DNA of 64,000 bases from Nostoc piscinale CENA21 (GTDB taxonomy: Bacteria > Cyanobacteriota > Cyanobacteriia > Cyanobacteriales > Nostocaceae), in contig NZ_CP012036.1 in NCBI RefSeq assembly GCF_001298445.1, positions 605,267-669,266 of the forward strand, read 5' to 3'. This document shows, in pieces, positions 54,920 to 63,971 of the stretch; the stretch's first letter is position 1, and every line of letters starts with the position of its first letter. The notes beneath the pieces were generated by a model, which was not told the DNA's origin, ran no database searches, and saw only the letters and a program-made list of their open reading frames with translations. The translations under genes were made by a program, and so were the position numbers.

Positions 54920-54955
54920 AACGAACCGCCAAGACGCAAAGAACGCCAAGAAGAG
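54920..54955. repeat. repeat AACCGCCAAGACGCAAAGAACGCCAAG
   Basis: A common Nostoc-type repeat in the plus orientation. A related inverted copy, interrupted by another element, occurs at 55345-55424, so the GxxExxY gene is flanked by the pair. Confidence 0.55.
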
Positions 54956-54956
54956 A

Positions 54957-55427
54957 TTAAGAAGAAAGGATAATGCGTTTGATGCCGTCTTTGAGAAGAG
55001 GGACATTAAAATTTATGAGGAGTCCTAGACGATATTTGGTCATTTTTAGGTAAGAAAGAACTTGTGCTTCGTGAATGGGGGCTAGGTTTTGGACTGCTTT
55101 TAATTCCACAATTAGAGAATTTGCAACTAAAAAATCTAGTCTACCTTTGCCTACTTCATGACCTTTGTAATAAACTGTTACGTACTTTTCAAACTCATGA
55201 GGTATTCCTCGCTTTAAAAATTCTATAATTAATGCCTCCTGATACACCTCCTCTAAAAACCCTGGCCCCAAAATCTGATGTACCTCTATCGCTGCTCCAA
55301 TCACAGCGTAGACAAGTCTATCCAACTCTTGACTTGGTTCTCTTCTGTTGGCGTTCTTGGCACGCCAGTTGCTTCAAGTCGGCAAAGCCGCCCAACACAC
55401 TGGCTCATCTTGGCGGTTCGTTTCCAT
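54957..55427 (-). CDS. GxxExxY family protein, 5' end broken by a repeat
   Basis: Small protein of the GxxExxY family (PD-(D/E)xK-like fold), widespread in cyanobacteria. The core is intact: VIGAAIEVHQILGPGFLEEVY, then GKGRLDFLVANSLIVELKAV and LLINFNVPLLKDGIKRI. The natural start appears to be ATG 55427 (METNRQD), but a palindromic repeat inserted at 55364-55405 adds a TGA at codon 18. Only a TTG at 55325 remains as a downstream start, giving 122 residues with the complete core. Function of the family is unknown. Confidence 0.8.
55364..55405. repeat. palindromic repeat inserted in the GxxExxY 5' end
   Basis: GCCAGT and ACTGGC ends enclose a second stem (GTCGGC / GCCG). About 42 bases. It interrupts the AACCGCCAAGA...AAGAACGCC repeat and brings an in-frame stop to the host gene. 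Confidence 0.7.
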
Positions 55428-55489
55428 CAAACCCTCTCCAACCCTGTGGCAAAATTTATTAAAGTTCTTCCACAGTTAATTTTCCCAGC

Positions 55490-58474
55490 ATGACCGCAAC
55501 TATCTCGAATCTTCCCAGTCTCTACGATCCCTTTACCACTGAAGCTAAGTGGCAAAAATTCTGGGAAGAAAACCAAGTTTATAAAGCTGACCCTAATCAC
55601 AGTGGCGAACCTTACTGTGTCGTGATTCCGCCGCCGAATGTCACTGGCAGTCTGCACATGGGTCACGCTTTTGAAAGTGCGCTAATTGATGTTCTGGTAC
55701 GCTATCACCGAATGCAGGGACGTAATACTTTGTGGCTACCAGGTACTGACCACGCTAGTATTGCTGTCCACACAATATTAGAAAGACAACTCAAAAAAGA
55801 GGGTAAAACTCGTGCTGAGTTGGGGCGTGAGGAATTTCTGAACCGCGCTTGGCAGTGGAAGGCGGAGTCTGGGGGAACAATTGTGAATCAGTTACGCCGC
55901 TTGGGTGTGTCGGTGGACTGGTCGCGGGAACGGTTCACGATGGATGAGGGCTTATCGAAAGCTGTGGTGGAAGCTTTTGTCAGTCTTTACAATGAAGGAT
56001 TGATTTATCGTGGCGAATATTTGGTGAATTGGTGTCCGGCTACGCAGTCGGCGGTGTCGGATGTGGAAGTGGAATCAAAGGAGGTTGATGGTAATCTCTG
56101 GCATTTTCGCTATCCGCTAACAGATGGTTCTGGTTATGTGGAGGTGGCGACGACTCGACCGGAAACGATGTTGGGTGATACTGGGGTTGCAGTGAATCCC
56201 AATGATGAGCGATATAAGCATTTGATTGGTAAAACTTTAACTCTGCCAATTATGCAGCGCGAAATTCCGATTATCGGCGATGAGTTGGTTGACCCATCTT
56301 TCGGGACTGGTTGCGTGAAGGTGACACCAGCCCATGATCCCAATGATTTTGAAATGGGTAAGCGTCACAATCTGCCGTTTATTAATATTTTGAATAAGGA
56401 TGGGACTCTCAACGCTAATGCTGGGGAGTTTCAAGGACAAGACCGTTTTGTGGCGAGAAAAAATGTCGTGTCTCGTTTAGAAGCGGATGGGGTTTTGGTC
56501 AAGGTAGAAGATTATAAGCATACCGTTCCTTATAGCGATCGCGGTAAAGTTCCCATTGAACCTCTCCTCTCGACTCAATGGTTTGTCAAAATTCGCCCAC
56601 TAGCAGATAACGCCCTACAATTCCTCGACCAGCAAAATTCTCCTGAGTTTGTTCCCCAACGCTGGACAAAGGTTTACCGTGATTGGTTGGTAAGTCTGCG
56701 AGATTGGTGTATTTCTCGACAGTTGTGGTGGGGACACCAAATTCCCGCTTGGTACGCTGTGAGTGAAACAGACGGACAAATTACCGATACTACGCCGTTT
56801 GTGGTGGCTAAATCTGCTGATGAAGCTTGGGAAAAAGCTAAAGCCCAATTTGGCGAAAATGTCCAGCTACAACAAGACCCAGATGTATTAGATACTTGGT
56901 TTTCTTCGGGGCTGTGGCCGTTTTCCACTTTGGGCTGGCCGGAACAAACCCCCGATTTAGCTAAGTATTACCCGACGACTACCTTAGTTACAGGTTTTGA
57001 CATTATCTTTTTCTGGGTTGCCAGAATGACAATGATGGCGGGTCATTTCACCGAAAAAATGCCGTTCCAGACAGTTTACATCCACGGTTTGGTCAGGGAT
57101 GAAAACAATAAGAAAATGTCGAAAACGGCGAATAATGGGATTGACCCGTTGATTTTGATTGATAAATACGGCACTGATGCCCTGCGCTACACCTTGGTTA
57201 AGGAAGTGGCAGGTGCTGGTCAAGATATTCGCCTAGAATACAACCGCAAAACTGATGAGTCAGCCTCAGTAGAAGCTTCGCGCAACTTTGCCAACAAGTT
57301 GTGGAATGCGGCGCGGTTTGTGATGATGAACTTGGATGGACAAACCCCGGCACAATTAGGTCAACCCGTGGCGACTGAACTAAGCGATCGCTGGATTCTT
57401 TCTCGCTATCATCAAGTTATTAATCAAACTACCAGTTACATCAACAACTACGGCTTAGGCGAAGCTGCCAAGGGAATTTACGAATTTATTTGGGGCGATT
57501 TTTGCGATTGGTATATTGAGTTGGTGAAATCTCGCTTACAACCAGGTGCAGATCCGACATCCCGCCGCACCGCCCAACAAATCCTCGCCTACGTGCTGGA
57601 AGGGATTTTAAAGCTGCTGCATCCCTTTATGCCCCACATCACTGAGGAAATTTGGCAAACCCTTACCCAACAACCCGCAGAATCACCGCAAACTTTGGCT
57701 TTACAAGCTTATCCCCAAGTAAATGCCGACTTGATTGATACTGCTTTAGAAGCACAGTTTGAATTGCTAATTGGCACTATCCGCACAGTTCGCAATTTAC
57801 GGGCAGAGGCGGATGTTAAGCCAGGGGCAAAAGTCAAAGTAAATCTGCAAACAGGTAATTTTCAAGAACAGCAAATCCTGAAGGCTGGGCAAGCTTATAT
57901 TCAAGATTTAGCCAAAGTAGAAACTTTAACCATTGCCGGCGAACAAAAAAGCCAAACTTTAGCGCCCGCAAAATCTCGTTGGAGTTGGAAAACAATTGGC
58001 TTAATATTTGTGGGGCTAATTTTTCTGCGAGTTGGTTTGGCTGTAGCCAACACAGTTAATCAAATTCCCCTAGTTGGTACTTTCTTTCAACTTGTGGGTT
58101 TAGGTTATAGTATGTGGTTTATTGCCCGTAGTATATTATTTGCCAAACCTAAACCAGTGAATACTGTATCAGAACAGCCCACAGCAGTTGCAGAACCAGT
58201 ACAAGCCTCAGAACAAACCATTGCTGGGGTAGTTGGTACAGTTCAAGTTGTCATTCCCCTAACTGGTGTTGTTGACATTGAAACTGTACGTGCCAAATTA
58301 GAGAAAAACCTCAGTAAAGTCGAAGCTGAAGCCCAGTCTCTCAGAGGCAGGTTAAGCAATCCTAAGTTTGTGGATAAAGCTCCAGCCGACGTGGTGCAAG
58401 GAGCGAAAGATGCCTTAGCTGAAGCTGAGAAACAAGCCGAAATTTTGCGCGATCGCCTCCAGGCATTACAGTAA
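55490..58474 (+). CDS. valS: valyl-tRNA synthetase with CAAD membrane domain
   Basis: Class I aminoacyl-tRNA synthetase of 994 residues. HIGH is in PPNVTGSLHMGHAFE, KMSKS is KKMSKTANNG, and the editing domain (TTRPETMLGDTGVAV) and anticodon-binding domain are complete. Between the anticodon domain and the C-terminal coiled coil (about residue 922-994) lies a CAAD domain (about 825-920) with two membrane helices (TIGLIFVGLIFLRVGLAVAN and FFQLVGLGYSMWFIARSILF). CAAD anchors some cyanobacterial synthetases to thylakoids. Intact. Confidence 0.96.
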   Translation: MTATISNLPSLYDPFTTEAKWQKFWEENQVYKADPNHSGEPYCVVIPPPNVTGSLHMGHAFESALIDVLVRYHRMQGRNTLWLPGTDHASIAVHTILERQLKKEGKTRAELGREEFLNRAWQWKAESGGTIVNQLRRLGVSVDWSRERFTMDEGLSKAVVEAFVSLYNEGLIYRGEYLVNWCPATQSAVSDVEVESKEVDGNLWHFRYPLTDGSGYVEVATTRPETMLGDTGVAVNPNDERYKHLIGKTLTLPIMQREIPIIGDELVDPSFGTGCVKVTPAHDPNDFEMGKRHNLPFINILNKDGTLNANAGEFQGQDRFVARKNVVSRLEADGVLVKVEDYKHTVPYSDRGKVPIEPLLSTQWFVKIRPLADNALQFLDQQNSPEFVPQRWTKVYRDWLVSLRDWCISRQLWWGHQIPAWYAVSETDGQITDTTPFVVAKSADEAWEKAKAQFGENVQLQQDPDVLDTWFSSGLWPFSTLGWPEQTPDLAKYYPTTTLVTGFDIIFFWVARMTMMAGHFTEKMPFQTVYIHGLVRDENNKKMSKTANNGIDPLILIDKYGTDALRYTLVKEVAGAGQDIRLEYNRKTDESASVEASRNFANKLWNAARFVMMNLDGQTPAQLGQPVATELSDRWILSRYHQVINQTTSYINNYGLGEAAKGIYEFIWGDFCDWYIELVKSRLQPGADPTSRRTAQQILAYVLEGILKLLHPFMPHITEEIWQTLTQQPAESPQTLALQAYPQVNADLIDTALEAQFELLIGTIRTVRNLRAEADVKPGAKVKVNLQTGNFQEQQILKAGQAYIQDLAKVETLTIAGEQKSQTLAPAKSRWSWKTIGLIFVGLIFLRVGLAVANTVNQIPLVGTFFQLVGLGYSMWFIARSILFAKPKPVNTVSEQPTAVAEPVQASEQTIAGVVGTVQVVIPLTGVVDIETVRAKLEKNLSKVEAEAQSLRGRLSNPKFVDKAPADVVQGAKDALAEAEKQAEILRDRLQALQ

Positions 58475-58502
58475 ACATAGCCTGAATGATCTAGCATCAC
58501 GA

Positions 58503-58551
58503 CAATGGGTAATGGCAGAGTCATCACCAAAATCTCAGCCATTACCCATTG
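58503..58551. repeat. inverted repeat CAATGGGTAATGGC
   Basis: Perfect 14-bp arms (58503-58516, 58538-58551) with a 21-base loop, 30 bases after valS. No T run. It is a common dispersed repeat type and may stabilise the valS 3' end. Confidence 0.6.
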
Positions 58552-58657
58552 CCCGATGATTTTCAAGACAAAATCAATATTTTAATTTTGTTGTTTAATA
58601 TACATTTTTGTACTTATTTTTTAATTTTTAATTGTAAGCTGGAGCAAAAAGACGATC

Positions 58658-59101
58658 ATGCTATATCTAGCTCAGGTACATAAAAACGAATTTTTAGACC
58701 AGTACCAGTTGCGTTTGTTAGCACGTCAAGATACTAATAAACTCTGGGCAATTATTCCAGAAGAAGCTTTTATTTTGCTGGGGAAAGGTAAAACTATGAG
58801 CGAAGGCTTACTGGTTTTAGTGGAACTTTCTGCCACCGGTGAAATCGACAAATTAGAAGAAGCTAGTAATTGGGTAATGAATTTAGTCAAATCCTACCTC
58901 ACCACTGGCATTACCCCAGAACTCTTACAACAAGAAGCAGAACGCGCTGAACAGTGGCGACAATCTCTGACTTTGCAAAATCAAGATTTAGCGCGTCGTT
59001 CTTTAGAATTAGAAGCCCGCCGAGAACAAATTCAAGCTTTAGAAGAAAGTCTCAAGCGCGAAAGAAACGGATACCATAACGATGAAACTGCTGGTAGCTG
59101 A
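58658..59101 (+). CDS. conserved protein with C-terminal coiled coil
   Basis: Protein of 147 residues beginning MLYLAQVHKNEFLDQYQLRL with an N-terminal beta-rich part (about 1-60) and a helical, Glu/Gln/Arg-rich tail (ELLQQEAERAEQWRQSLTLQ, LELEARREQIQALEESLKRE) that forms a coiled coil. Similar proteins occur in cyanobacteria; function unknown. Monocistronic. Confidence 0.7.
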   Translation: MLYLAQVHKNEFLDQYQLRLLARQDTNKLWAIIPEEAFILLGKGKTMSEGLLVLVELSATGEIDKLEEASNWVMNLVKSYLTTGITPELLQQEAERAEQWRQSLTLQNQDLARRSLELEARREQIQALEESLKRERNGYHNDETAGS

Positions 59102-59596
59102 AGAATGCTTTCCAGAAACAAAGGAGTGTCAAGAAAGAAAAGGCGTTTCTTCTATATTTTGCAATTGTGCTGCGGTACTAGTTCAAGGTTTTCCACTGAA
59201 CAATATTCCATTCTTGAATAATTTAATTTTTAGCAGTCTTCATAATCACAACCAATTATTGACAGTGTGAAGTAAACTGTTATTTTGAATTCTGGCTCCT
59301 GAATTCTGCTGGATTAGCTGTATGGGGTAATAACCATTAACATCTTGTCTGGTAATTGACATAAAATCACAAACGATGAATAATCCTGGGATACAAGGTG
59401 CAGTTTTTCAGAATGATAGCTGAGTACAGCAAACTGTTTCCCATCAATTACTTACGTATGTAAGCTTGTTTTTTTAACAATAAGCATACGTGTAGCAATC
59501 TCAGAAAAATGAAGTAATATGACAGCTAACTTATGCTGTAACTAGCCGCAGTAGACTGTTGATTAACTTGTTCCCAGTAAAGTTATTTTTAGTATT
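59102..59596. other. intergenic region
   Basis: A 63-codon open frame from 59082 overlaps the previous gene in another frame and is not supported. It contains a heptamer-type tract (GAATTCTGGCTCCTGAATTC, 59284) and a weak terminator-like hairpin CTTACGTATGTAAG followed by a T run (59451-59477). Confidence 0.45.
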
Positions 59597-60007
59597 ATGA
59601 ACGCCTTCCAACCATCAAGACAGCCGTTACAACCTATACAGCAGCCTCGAACTACTCCTCGACCAAAGCGGCATCTTCGTCAACGTTCTCATCAAATAAT
59701 GGCGATTGAAACCACATTCAAGATAGGAGTGAATTTAGCAATTTTGGGAGCCGCTGCATCCGCCCTAACACAACTTCTGCCTTATCATTGGTCACAGCAA
59801 GAAAGGTTGCGTGAGGTTCGCACCGAAGTCAAAATTATGGAAGGACGTGTGAGTACTTTACAGGCAGAATTTGTTCGCAACTTTGATCCCCGCCAAACAA
59901 AAACAATTGCCGAACAACAAGGATATAGATTTGCACCTAATCAGCGCCCAATTGTATTGGTAAATCAGGACGGCAAAGAAATTGATGTCATCAATTCTTT
60001 ACCCTAA
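59597..60007 (+). CDS. single-helix membrane protein with short coiled coil
   Basis: Protein of 136 residues: basic Pro/Gln-rich N-terminus (RPKRHLRQRSHQ), a membrane helix (about 43-63, GVNLAILGAAASALTQLL), a short coiled coil (REVRTEVKIMEGRVSTLQAE) and a small C-terminal domain. The layout resembles FtsL/DivIC-like septal proteins, and such proteins are conserved in cyanobacteria. Assignment to division is only by resemblance. Confidence 0.6.
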   Translation: MNAFQPSRQPLQPIQQPRTTPRPKRHLRQRSHQIMAIETTFKIGVNLAILGAAASALTQLLPYHWSQQERLREVRTEVKIMEGRVSTLQAEFVRNFDPRQTKTIAEQQGYRFAPNQRPIVLVNQDGKEIDVINSLP

Positions 60008-60288
60008 GCAAAGTTTTGCTGGATGTGAGGAATTGGGATGATTGCCATTCTTAGCAAGTATTCAGAATCCAGAAGTCAAAATGGCGAGAGAGTTTGATAA
60101 CTAATACTATTAGACCATAGCAATCCTATTTGATAGGTGAATAAAAAAGACAAGGTAGAGATGTTTGTCATTCATTTAGGACTGCTATATGAAAATTTCT
60201 ATCTAGATTCTGATTTCTGACTTTTGCAGTTATTTATATAAATATTTGCCTATATAGATGTATATACATCAAAAATACAAAAAATTAA

Positions 60289-60407
60289 TAGGACTTAAGC
60301 ACCAAGATTTTCTGTATATATTAAGTGTGGAGTGTAAGGGTTGTAGATACATACACCCTTATACCCTCAGCAAAACCCTTGATTTTTAATTTTGTGCGTA
60401 AGTCCTA
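60289..60407. repeat. MITE-like element ending TAGGACTTA(A/C)GCAC
   Basis: The ends TAGGACTTAAGCAC (60289-60302) and GTGCGTAAGTCCTA (60394-60407) are inverted with one mismatch. The element is 119 bases and flanked by AA/TA-rich sequence. It covers the 3' end of the GT39 gene and provides its stop codon. A solo end occurs at 22154. Confidence 0.75.
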
Positions 60408-62289
60408 AATAATTTGGGGAGCTTTCTGTTCGGGTACGATGGAAATATCTTGCTTTTTTGGTTGCATTTTTTTTTAAAGAAATTCTAATCAATTGATAAG
60501 CACCTTTAGAAGCCAAATTTTCATAATCATCAGGTTGTAAATCAATTCTGACAAGGTTTCTATGTTCTGCCAAAACCAACAATGAATGTGATTTAGGAGA
60601 AGTATTGATTTGATTTTGGATATAAACCACAGCCTCGCTAGTCAATTTTATAAAGTTAATTTGTTGATGACTGTAGAAAACAACACTGGGTTTTTTAAAG
60701 CCAACCATGACAATTTCTTCGTTTGGTTGTCTTACCTGAGACAAAACAGCAGAAATTTCTCTTAAAGGCATTTGTCGTTCTTGATCCATCAAAAACATTG
60801 CAGGCATCAAAACAATAATTAGAAATGCCACAAACCCCAACAAATTTACACTAACAATTCCTTGCCAACGTCGAGTGATTAATAAAAATGCCACGCTGAT
60901 GGCAGTTAATAACCAAATATAACCCCCTAGTTCTACAATCCCAGAATTTTCCAAAGTTTGGCGAAAGTTAGGTGCTGCTTGATCGTTACCTAGTAACTGG
61001 GTGATTTGAAACATCGCTACAGATAACGCTGAAAATAAAACAACATTTGCCCAGCCACTGAACCAGAAGAATTTCTGCGGAGTGCGAGAACTGGATGCAG
61101 ATGGTGTAGGAAAGTAATCACTCCAAAATAAAGCGACTAAAATCGCAGCTGCTGGCATTAGGGGTAAAACATAACTAGGTAGTTTGGTAACAGCAATTGT
61201 GAAAAAACCAAACACGCCCAAAAACCAAATGCCAGCAAATAAACCTAATTGCTGAGAGCGTTCTTGACTTTGCCATTGCGATCGCTGCCAAAATTTCAGT
61301 CGCACAAAGGCTGCGGGTAAATACACAGAATATGGTGCGAAACCTAACAAGACTACCAAGAAATAAAAATACCAAGGGGCTGAATGACCATTCACTACCT
61401 CTGTAAAACGGTCTATGTTGTGATATCCAAAAAACGAATTAATATAATTCCAACCATTGCGCCAAATTACCAAGGCATACCAAGGAACTGCTAAAGCAAA
61501 AATAATCAGCAGCCCCAGCAGTGGCCGCATTTCGCGCATAACTTCGCGGAACTTACCCAAGTACAGCAAAAAAGCCAAAATTATGATCCCCGGTAAAACT
61601 ATACCCACCGGGCCTTTAGTTAAGATTGCCCCAGCAATGAGAACATAACAAGCTAAATACCATTTATTAGGGAGTAGGGCGCTCTCCTTTGCTCCCTGCT
61701 CCCTGCTCCCCGCTTTACTTGCATAGCCCAGAAAGAAACATAACAAAGCCGAGGCTATACAGCCAGTTAGTAGCATATCTGAGACACCTGTTCTACCCCA
61801 GACAATCATCTCAGGATTGAGTGCCATGACAGCAGATGTGATCGCAGCTGTAATGTAACGACGGGTAGGACGCTGAATCTGCTCGGCTGCGTCTTGCTTT
61901 GCCAGATGCCACTGTACAGTATAAAAAGCCAAACTGATAACCGCAATTGCTGCGATCGCTGAGGGAACACGTACCGCCCATTCATTGACACCTATGATTG
62001 AGTAGGCAAGTGCCTGACACCAGTAAATTAAAGCAGGTTTATCAAACCTAGTCACACCATTGAAAAACGGTGTAATCCAATCACCAGTGACAAACATTTG
62101 TCGGGATGCTTCCGCAAACAGTGGTTCTGTTTCATCCACTAAGCCAACATTGCCTAAATTCCACCCATAGCCTATCCAACCAATCAGCATCAACCACAAA
62201 ACTGATAAAGTCACTACTAGAGATGGACGCTGTGCTATCTTGTTGAACCATCGGTCAACAACGTGGAAAGTACTCAATTTCATCCTCAT
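60367..62289 (-). CDS. GT39 (ArnT/PMT-like) membrane glycosyltransferase
   Basis: Membrane enzyme of 640 residues using lipid-linked sugars. About 12 helices; the first periplasmic loop has the catalytic acidic pair (LVDETEPLFAEASRQMFVTG), the segment FFNGVTRFDKPALIYW and the later GRTGVSDMLLTGCI match the family. Possible acceptors are lipid A-like lipids, proteins or polysaccharides. Two oddities: residues about 188-205 (KAGSREQGAKESALLPNK) come from a GGGAGCA heptamer tract, and the last about 13 residues (LGLTHKIKNQGFC) come from a MITE-like element. Confidence 0.88.
   Translation of the reverse strand: MRMKLSTFHVVDRWFNKIAQRPSLVVTLSVLWLMLIGWIGYGWNLGNVGLVDETEPLFAEASRQMFVTGDWITPFFNGVTRFDKPALIYWCQALAYSIIGVNEWAVRVPSAIAAIAVISLAFYTVQWHLAKQDAAEQIQRPTRRYITAAITSAVMALNPEMIVWGRTGVSDMLLTGCIASALLCFFLGYASKAGSREQGAKESALLPNKWYLACYVLIAGAILTKGPVGIVLPGIIILAFLLYLGKFREVMREMRPLLGLLIIFALAVPWYALVIWRNGWNYINSFFGYHNIDRFTEVVNGHSAPWYFYFLVVLLGFAPYSVYLPAAFVRLKFWQRSQWQSQERSQQLGLFAGIWFLGVFGFFTIAVTKLPSYVLPLMPAAAILVALFWSDYFPTPSASSSRTPQKFFWFSGWANVVLFSALSVAMFQITQLLGNDQAAPNFRQTLENSGIVELGGYIWLLTAISVAFLLITRRWQGIVSVNLLGFVAFLIIVLMPAMFLMDQERQMPLREISAVLSQVRQPNEEIVMVGFKKPSVVFYSHQQINFIKLTSEAVVYIQNQINTSPKSHSLLVLAEHRNLVRIDLQPDDYENLASKGAYQLIRISLKKNATKKARYFHRTRTESSPNYLGLTHKIKNQGFC
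61691..61711. repeat. heptamer repeat GCTCCCT x3 inside the GT39 gene
   Basis: Three tandem units (GCTCCCT, GCTCCCT, GCTCCCC), in frame and in a cytoplasmic loop of the GT39 protein. The same heptamer type occurs in intergenic positions near 4615 and 16355. Confidence 0.8.
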
Positions 62290-62314
62290 TTGTGGTTATT
62301 TGTCAATAGTTATG

Positions 62315-62335
62315 AGTCAACAGTCAACAGTCAAT
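62315..62335. repeat. heptamer repeat AGTCAAC x3
   Basis: Three tandem units (AGTCAAC, AGTCAAC, AGTCAAT) directly upstream of the GT39 start. Confidence 0.7.
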
Positions 62336-62392
62336 AGTTATTAGTCGTTAAAAAGAGGGATTTTGTTCTTAACAGGGAACAGTGAATGGCTC

Positions 62393-62425
62393 AGATCCCC
62401 GATTTCTTGAAGAAATCGGGGATCT
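62393..62425. repeat. dispersed palindrome CCCCGATTTCTT
   Basis: Perfect inverted repeat with AGATCCCCGATTTCTT and its complement. Fourth copy of the family; located between GT39 and the lipoprotein gene. Confidence 0.75.
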
Positions 62426-62482
62426 AGCAACACCAAACAGTCATCAACTAAACACTATCATTTATAGACTATCGACTTTTGA

Positions 62483-63109
62483 CTATGGACTAAGTACCAA
62501 CAGCCATTCTTTCGTTTCAGCATTCCAAGTTGGTAAGGAACTTTCCCCCACAACATAAGGCCCCCAGTAGCGTCGAGAACCATCCTGAGCAAACGCGACT
62601 AAAATATCTCCTTTTTCTAGCTTCAGATTGCCATTAGGTAAAGAAAGCAGCAAACCTTTACTACTGCCTTCTTGTGGTGCAAAATCCCAATGGGCAGGAA
62701 TATCACTCTTACTACTAGTTGGGCTTTTACCTTTTAATTGCCTTGCTAACAAAGCTAGACGCACAGGCTGATCAGTTTGATTACTCATCCGCAAAGTACC
62801 TTGGTTTTTGGCATTACCAGCCCCGTTCGGACGATTAACTAAAATAGCCTCGACTTGGCTAGTGCTTGGTTCTACTTGGTTAATTGGTATTGTTGTATTA
62901 TTAGAAACATTTGTCGGAGTAGTTGTAGCATCTAAAATTGGCAATTCTGAATCTCTGTTTGACTGCGAGGTATTAGTAGATGCTGTATCAGATGTATCAG
63001 GATTTGTAGTCTCAAATGACACACTTAAATCTAAACATCCCATCAGCAAGCCAAGCAGCCCCAAGCTCAAAGCCGTAATAGCAGCCTTACGATACACCTG
63101 AGATTTCAT
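62483..63109 (-). CDS. putative lipoprotein
   Basis: Protein of 208 residues with a lipoprotein signal (AITALSLGLLGLLMGC, lipobox LLMGC with Cys25). A Ser/Thr/Asn-rich linker (about 30-80) leads to a beta-rich domain (QTDQPVRLALLARQLKGKSP, YWGPYVVGESSLPTW). No family is recognised. It lies upstream of the GT39 gene on the same strand but a palindrome separates them. Confidence 0.7.
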   Translation of the reverse strand: MKSQVYRKAAITALSLGLLGLLMGCLDLSVSFETTNPDTSDTASTNTSQSNRDSELPILDATTTPTNVSNNTTIPINQVEPSTSQVEAILVNRPNGAGNAKNQGTLRMSNQTDQPVRLALLARQLKGKSPTSSKSDIPAHWDFAPQEGSSKGLLLSLPNGNLKLEKGDILVAFAQDGSRRYWGPYVVGESSLPTWNAETKEWLLVLSP

Positions 63110-63638
63110 TTTGATATTTGTTAGAAATAATTATTTGTTTAGTCTTGGCCAAATCTTAGCCTATTCTCTACCTTGAGGAAGAAAGAAATTTGCTGACTTG
63201 TCTACAATAGATTCTCGTGAAATGGCGTGATGTAATGTATCCTACTTATCATTTATCTGAAATCACCCTTGGCATGAATGATTACTTTAATTTTACTGAA
63301 AAACGCTGGCTATATGTGATTGTTCCGTGAATTTTTCCCGTGGGTTCTCAATTTTAAGCAAATGATATTACATAAATATAAATATGAAACAGTATAATTA
63401 CATATAAAAGTTATTTACTGGGGCGTAATCTGAACAACAAGATGTCTATTGTTAAATCCTGAGAGATTTGGGAGAAAAAATATTTACATTTTTTAACAAT
63501 TCCTGATTTAGGATGGCAGACTTGTTCTATTCAGCCTTTATTCCTTCCCACTCCGACTCCCTACTCCCTGACTATGAGGAAATCAAACCGGATTCCGATA
63601 ATATTCAATTAATCTGAATAATTGAGAATGTTTGATAA
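63110..63638. other. intergenic region
   Basis: Divergent spacer for the lipoprotein and Ycf20 genes. A 31-codon ORF (63235-63330) is probably chance. A heptamer-like tract (CCCACTCCGACTCCCTACTCCC) lies at about 63547. No RNA gene is seen. Confidence 0.45.
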
Positions 63639-63971
63639 ATGCAAAATACTCGAATTAATAATTTATTAGATGCTATTGCTAGTAGTCTCAGACAAATATT
63701 TCGGAATCCTTGGCGTAGATTATCGCTATTAATTATTAGTTTTTTGTTTGGCTTTTTCTTAGGCACAGCTATTTCGACAATAGCAGGACAAAAAGCAGAA
63801 TTAGATATTTTTGTCGCCGCATTTTTAGTGATGTTAACCGAGGTTACTAGCAGAATATTTTACAGTCGGGGCTTTTTTGCTAGAAGGGCGCTTTGGGTAG
63901 AATCTTTGAATATTCTCAAAGTAGGGTTTACTTACAGTTTGTTTGTGGAAGCCTTCAAGTTAGGCTCCTAG
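63639..63971 (+). CDS. ycf20: Ycf20 / DUF565 protein
   Basis: Membrane protein of 110 residues conserved in cyanobacteria and plastids. Pattern RNPWRRLSLLIISFLFGFFL, then GTAISTIAGQKAELDIFVAA and the ending SLFVEAFKLGS. Two to three helices. In plants and algae the family is linked to non-photochemical quenching. Complete. Confidence 0.88.
   Translation: MQNTRINNLLDAIASSLRQIFRNPWRRLSLLIISFLFGFFLGTAISTIAGQKAELDIFVAAFLVMLTEVTSRIFYSRGFFARRALWVESLNILKVGFTYSLFVEAFKLGS

Noticed and set aside
56040..56440. Several minus-strand ORFs in valS
   Set aside because: valS is intact and conserved over this region.
59082..59270. 62-codon plus-strand ORF
   Set aside because: It overlaps the end of the previous gene, has no ribosome site and no recognisable content.
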